This document shows, in pieces, positions 62,079 through 64,000 of a stretch of 64,000 nt of DNA. Location of the stretch: the NCBI RefSeq assembly GCF_000245335.1, contig NZ_JH600294.1:1-64000 (forward strand), in the 5' to 3' direction. Within the stretch, counting starts at the first letter, position 1. Every line of letters starts with the position of its first letter. The position numbers and the translations under genes are program-made. This DNA is from Bacillus mojavensis RO-H-1 = KCTC 3706 (lineage in GTDB: Bacteria > Bacillota > Bacilli > Bacillales > Bacillaceae). The notes beneath the pieces are model-generated. The model searched no databases, was not told where the DNA came from, and saw only the letters and a program-made list of their open reading frames with translations.

Positions 62079-62330
62079 GTATACAAGTTAGCGTGAAAAA
62101 TACAGATGCTGACGACCTATATATGGGATGTATTCATGTTGCAGCTGTTGCTGAACAAATTAAAGAGCAACAACGAATGAAGAAGGCTTCTTAATCTTTT
62201 GTGTTTGTGGGTGTAAGCACCCAGGTTTTAGGAAGTGTTGCGGTTCTCTTTCTTTACAAAGTAATCGTCAATTAATTCCGAAATATACAACAAAAGTTGA
62301 TTTTGGAGTTTTTTGTTTACCTCACTTTTT
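62079..62330 (+). other. Short orphan frame and hairpin
   Basis: A frame reading VKNTDADDLYMGCIHVAAVA (about 62093-62194) ends EQQRMKKAS and looks like the C-terminal end of a lost gene. A small hairpin (GGGTGTAAGCACCC near 62208) follows. Confidence 0.3.
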
Positions 62331-62339
62331 TTCGGCACT

Positions 62340-62515
62340 CTACAGCTAGATGGCAATTACTTTGACCACAGCAAGACTTTATCAATTTCTTCTTTAGTGT
62401 TTAAATTGATGTTAGGCAGCGTTTCAAACAAATAATGAATATAATGATAGGGACTTAGATTGTTCTCTTTTGCAGTTTCCACCACACTATACATGATGGC
62501 ACTTCCTCTAGCACC
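62340..62515 (-). pseudogene. C-terminal fragment of an IS66-family transposase
   Basis: The minus strand reads RGSAIMYSVVETAKENNL, then SPYHYIHYLFETLPNINL and EEIDKVLLWSK. This is the C-terminal IS66 signature (AxIYSIVETAKEN...LPN...LLPW). The upstream bulk of the element is missing. Confidence 0.65.
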
Positions 62516-62634
62516 TCACGGTGTATTTTAGAACATCCAATTCTTCCTCCCGATTACAAAGGGGTACTGACGGCAAAACGCGGATTTTGTACGTTAATAT
62601 ATTTTCTAGGAGATGAAGCTCTGATTTTTATAGG

Positions 62635-63247
62635 GGTTCTGTCGCGAAGTTTTGTTAAGGTTAAGTGGTGCCAACAAAAAGTTGTACATTGTATGCGATT
62701 GTTAGTAGCTCCTGTAATTCATTGTATGTCGAAAAACCGAAGTCTGAGCCAAGACTTCGGTTTCGTTTATATTTCTCTTAATTTGTTAAATGCGCAAGTA
62801 ATGCTGGTGCTTTGTCTGTAGTGAGAACCGCTGGTTCTCCAAACGTTTTAACCAATCTTTTCATAAAGGCATAGGCAGCCTGATGATCCCGTTTTTTACG
62901 AAGTTGAATATCCAATGTGTGCCCGTCTTTATCAATTGTTTTATATAGGTTTCATCTAGTTTCCAAGATAATTGAACGTTTTTATTTTTTTTCTTCCAAA
63001 TTTGATAGATAAGGTTTCCATATTCATGAACCCAGCGCATGATGGTTGTTGGGTGAACCGATACACCACGCTCTTTCAAGATTTCGGATACATCACGATA
63101 GCTTAAAGAAAAACGGCAATAGTAGCCGAAGGCTACCAAAATAATATCCTTTTTAAACTGTTTTCCTTTAATATACCCCATATATCATTCTCCTGCTCAC
63201 ACTTTTTCTACAGGTTATCTCAGTTTAAAAATCTTTGCAACAGAACC
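62635..63247 (-). mobile_element. IS6-family element, right copy, internally deleted
   Basis: Terminal repeats are GGTTCTGTCGCGAAGTTTTG at 62635 and, on the other strand, GGTTCTGTTGCAAAGATTTT ending at 63247. The transposase starts at ATG 63181 (MGYIKGKQFKKDIILV) and has lost about 17 bases after WKLDETYIK compared with the left copy, causing a frameshift. Its C-terminal third is replaced by unrelated sequence including a hairpin (62734-62766). It is in the same orientation as the left copy, 13 kb away. No matching 8-bp target duplication flanks it. Confidence 0.85.
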
Positions 63248-63874
63248 GAAAACACCAATTGTATGTAGAATAGAAAATAGAATATTATAAATCAATAAAC
63301 AATCAATGTAACAAAAAGACAGAAGTTTTATATTGTGACAAATTATTTTTGGGACAGTATTTTGTTATATCTGATTTCAATACAATCTAGTTTAGAATTT
63401 AAAAAGAAAAAATGTTACAAATCGAACAACTAAGGCTGAACCCTAAATTCGTCTATAACTAATATGGAATATTTTGTCTCAATCCCCTTTTCGGGGGATG
63501 CTTGCAGGAAAAGAGTTCAAACAATGAGGGAGGAGAATAGGAAGCCCTGAAGAATAAGTTATATTATTTATTCCATTTATGGAAAAATAAAGATTTTTAT
63601 CAACGCATAATTTTTTCTGTTTATTGGGTAATGTGTGATTAAACTTTTTGGAGGGGACTATTCATGATGAAAGTAAAATCGTATGAAGTCAATGGGGATT
63701 TTCCAACAGTGTAAGATAGGTGTTGAACCAATATAAACTGCTTTTGACAAAAAACCACCTCCGTAAAAAGATTGAAACATAAACAGCTTAAGTATAGCCA
63801 AATTAAGTTAATTTCAGACGGAATTCTGGATATTCGTATCAATTTGTCTCTTAATATAAAAAAGTACAAGGATA
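63248..63874. other. AT-rich tract without an intact gene
   Basis: A short frame after GGAGGGG at 63649 reads MMKVKSYEVNGDFPTV and stops. No other supported gene is seen. Confidence 0.35.
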
Positions 63875-64000
63875 TCATTCATCCTTGACAGGCTTGTTAT
63901 ATATTGAATTCAATGGTAACCTTAGTAAATCAGTACCTGGAAACACATCTAAAATTTCTTTCAAGAAGAATTTATGTTCTTTAAATACAGACATCCAAAC
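63875..64000 (-). CDS. 3' end of an unknown gene running off the window
   Basis: The minus-strand frame is open from the window edge to TCA 63875-63877 and reads SVFKEHKFFLKEILDVFPGT, ending YNKPVKDE. Only 41 codons are visible, and I do not recognise the family. Confidence 0.4.
   Translation of the reverse strand, partial: VWMSVFKEHKFFLKEILDVFPGTDLLRLPLNSIYNKPVKDE

Noticed and set aside
50290..63200. Reading the two IS6 copies as an active composite transposon
   Set aside because: Both transposases are broken and no 8-bp target duplication is visible, so present mobility is not supported; only past mobilisation is proposed.
63639..63878. 79-codon open frame on the minus strand near the window end
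   Set aside because: It lacks an RBS and overlaps the end of a better-supported partial gene in another frame; composition looks random AT-rich.

Overview
The window comes from a member of the Bacillus subtilis species complex. From about 1 to 30.9 kb the genes and their order follow the B. subtilis miaB-to-glnA segment: miaB, ricA (ymcA), cotE, mutS, mutL, ymcC, pksA, ymzB, aprX, ymaC, ymaD, ebrB/ebrA, ymaG, ymaF, miaA, hfq, ymzC, ymzA, nrdI-nrdE-nrdF, ymaB, cwlC, spoVK, hflX, ynbB, glnR-glnA. It is not laboratory strain 168. The bacillaene pks cluster that should follow pksA is missing, a secreted liquefying alpha-amylase of the B. amyloliquefaciens type sits between hfq and ymzC, a CPBP-family protease lies downstream of mutL, and an ABC-ATPase remnant bounded by an 18-bp direct repeat lies between cwlC and spoVK.

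From 30.9 to 50 kb the window is an AT-rich accessory island with many dying genes. It holds a SunI/YnzG-type pseudogene, a broken LXG toxin with its SUKH immunity gene, an NhaC-type antiporter, an SOS-controlled yolD-uvrX pair in which uvrX has lost its middle, a split YqcI/YcgG gene, an intact lichenase (bglS) with a CcpA site, an intact Rap-Phr module whose Phr seems to carry two pheromone copies, two LCI-like antimicrobial peptide genes (one frameshifted), and fragments of phage genes (holin, YopX), a tyrosine recombinase and an MFS pump.

From 50.2 to 63.2 kb, two same-orientation, both defective, IS6-family elements bracket a class II lanthipeptide cluster: two identical tandem precursor genes, lanM, lanT (C39 peptidase plus ABC), and a two-gene ABC immunity pair, followed by a disrupted IS1182-type element, a bacitracin-type (BceB-like) permease stub and a BcrC-type undecaprenyl-diphosphatase. 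The precursor has a lichenicidin/haloduracin-alpha style leader and an altered mersacidin-type lipid II motif. A 277-bp MITE-like element with a 6-bp target duplication sits between the precursors and lanM. The unit reads as a mobile package for making, exporting and resisting a cell-wall-directed peptide. No regulator gene lies inside it.

Several genes (cotE, aprX, ebrB, yqcI-like, LCI-like 2, yopX-like) differ from an intact reading by one base. Some of these may be sequence errors, so breakage calls in the core region need read-level confirmation. All assignments rest on reading the sequence and remembered family features; no database search was run.
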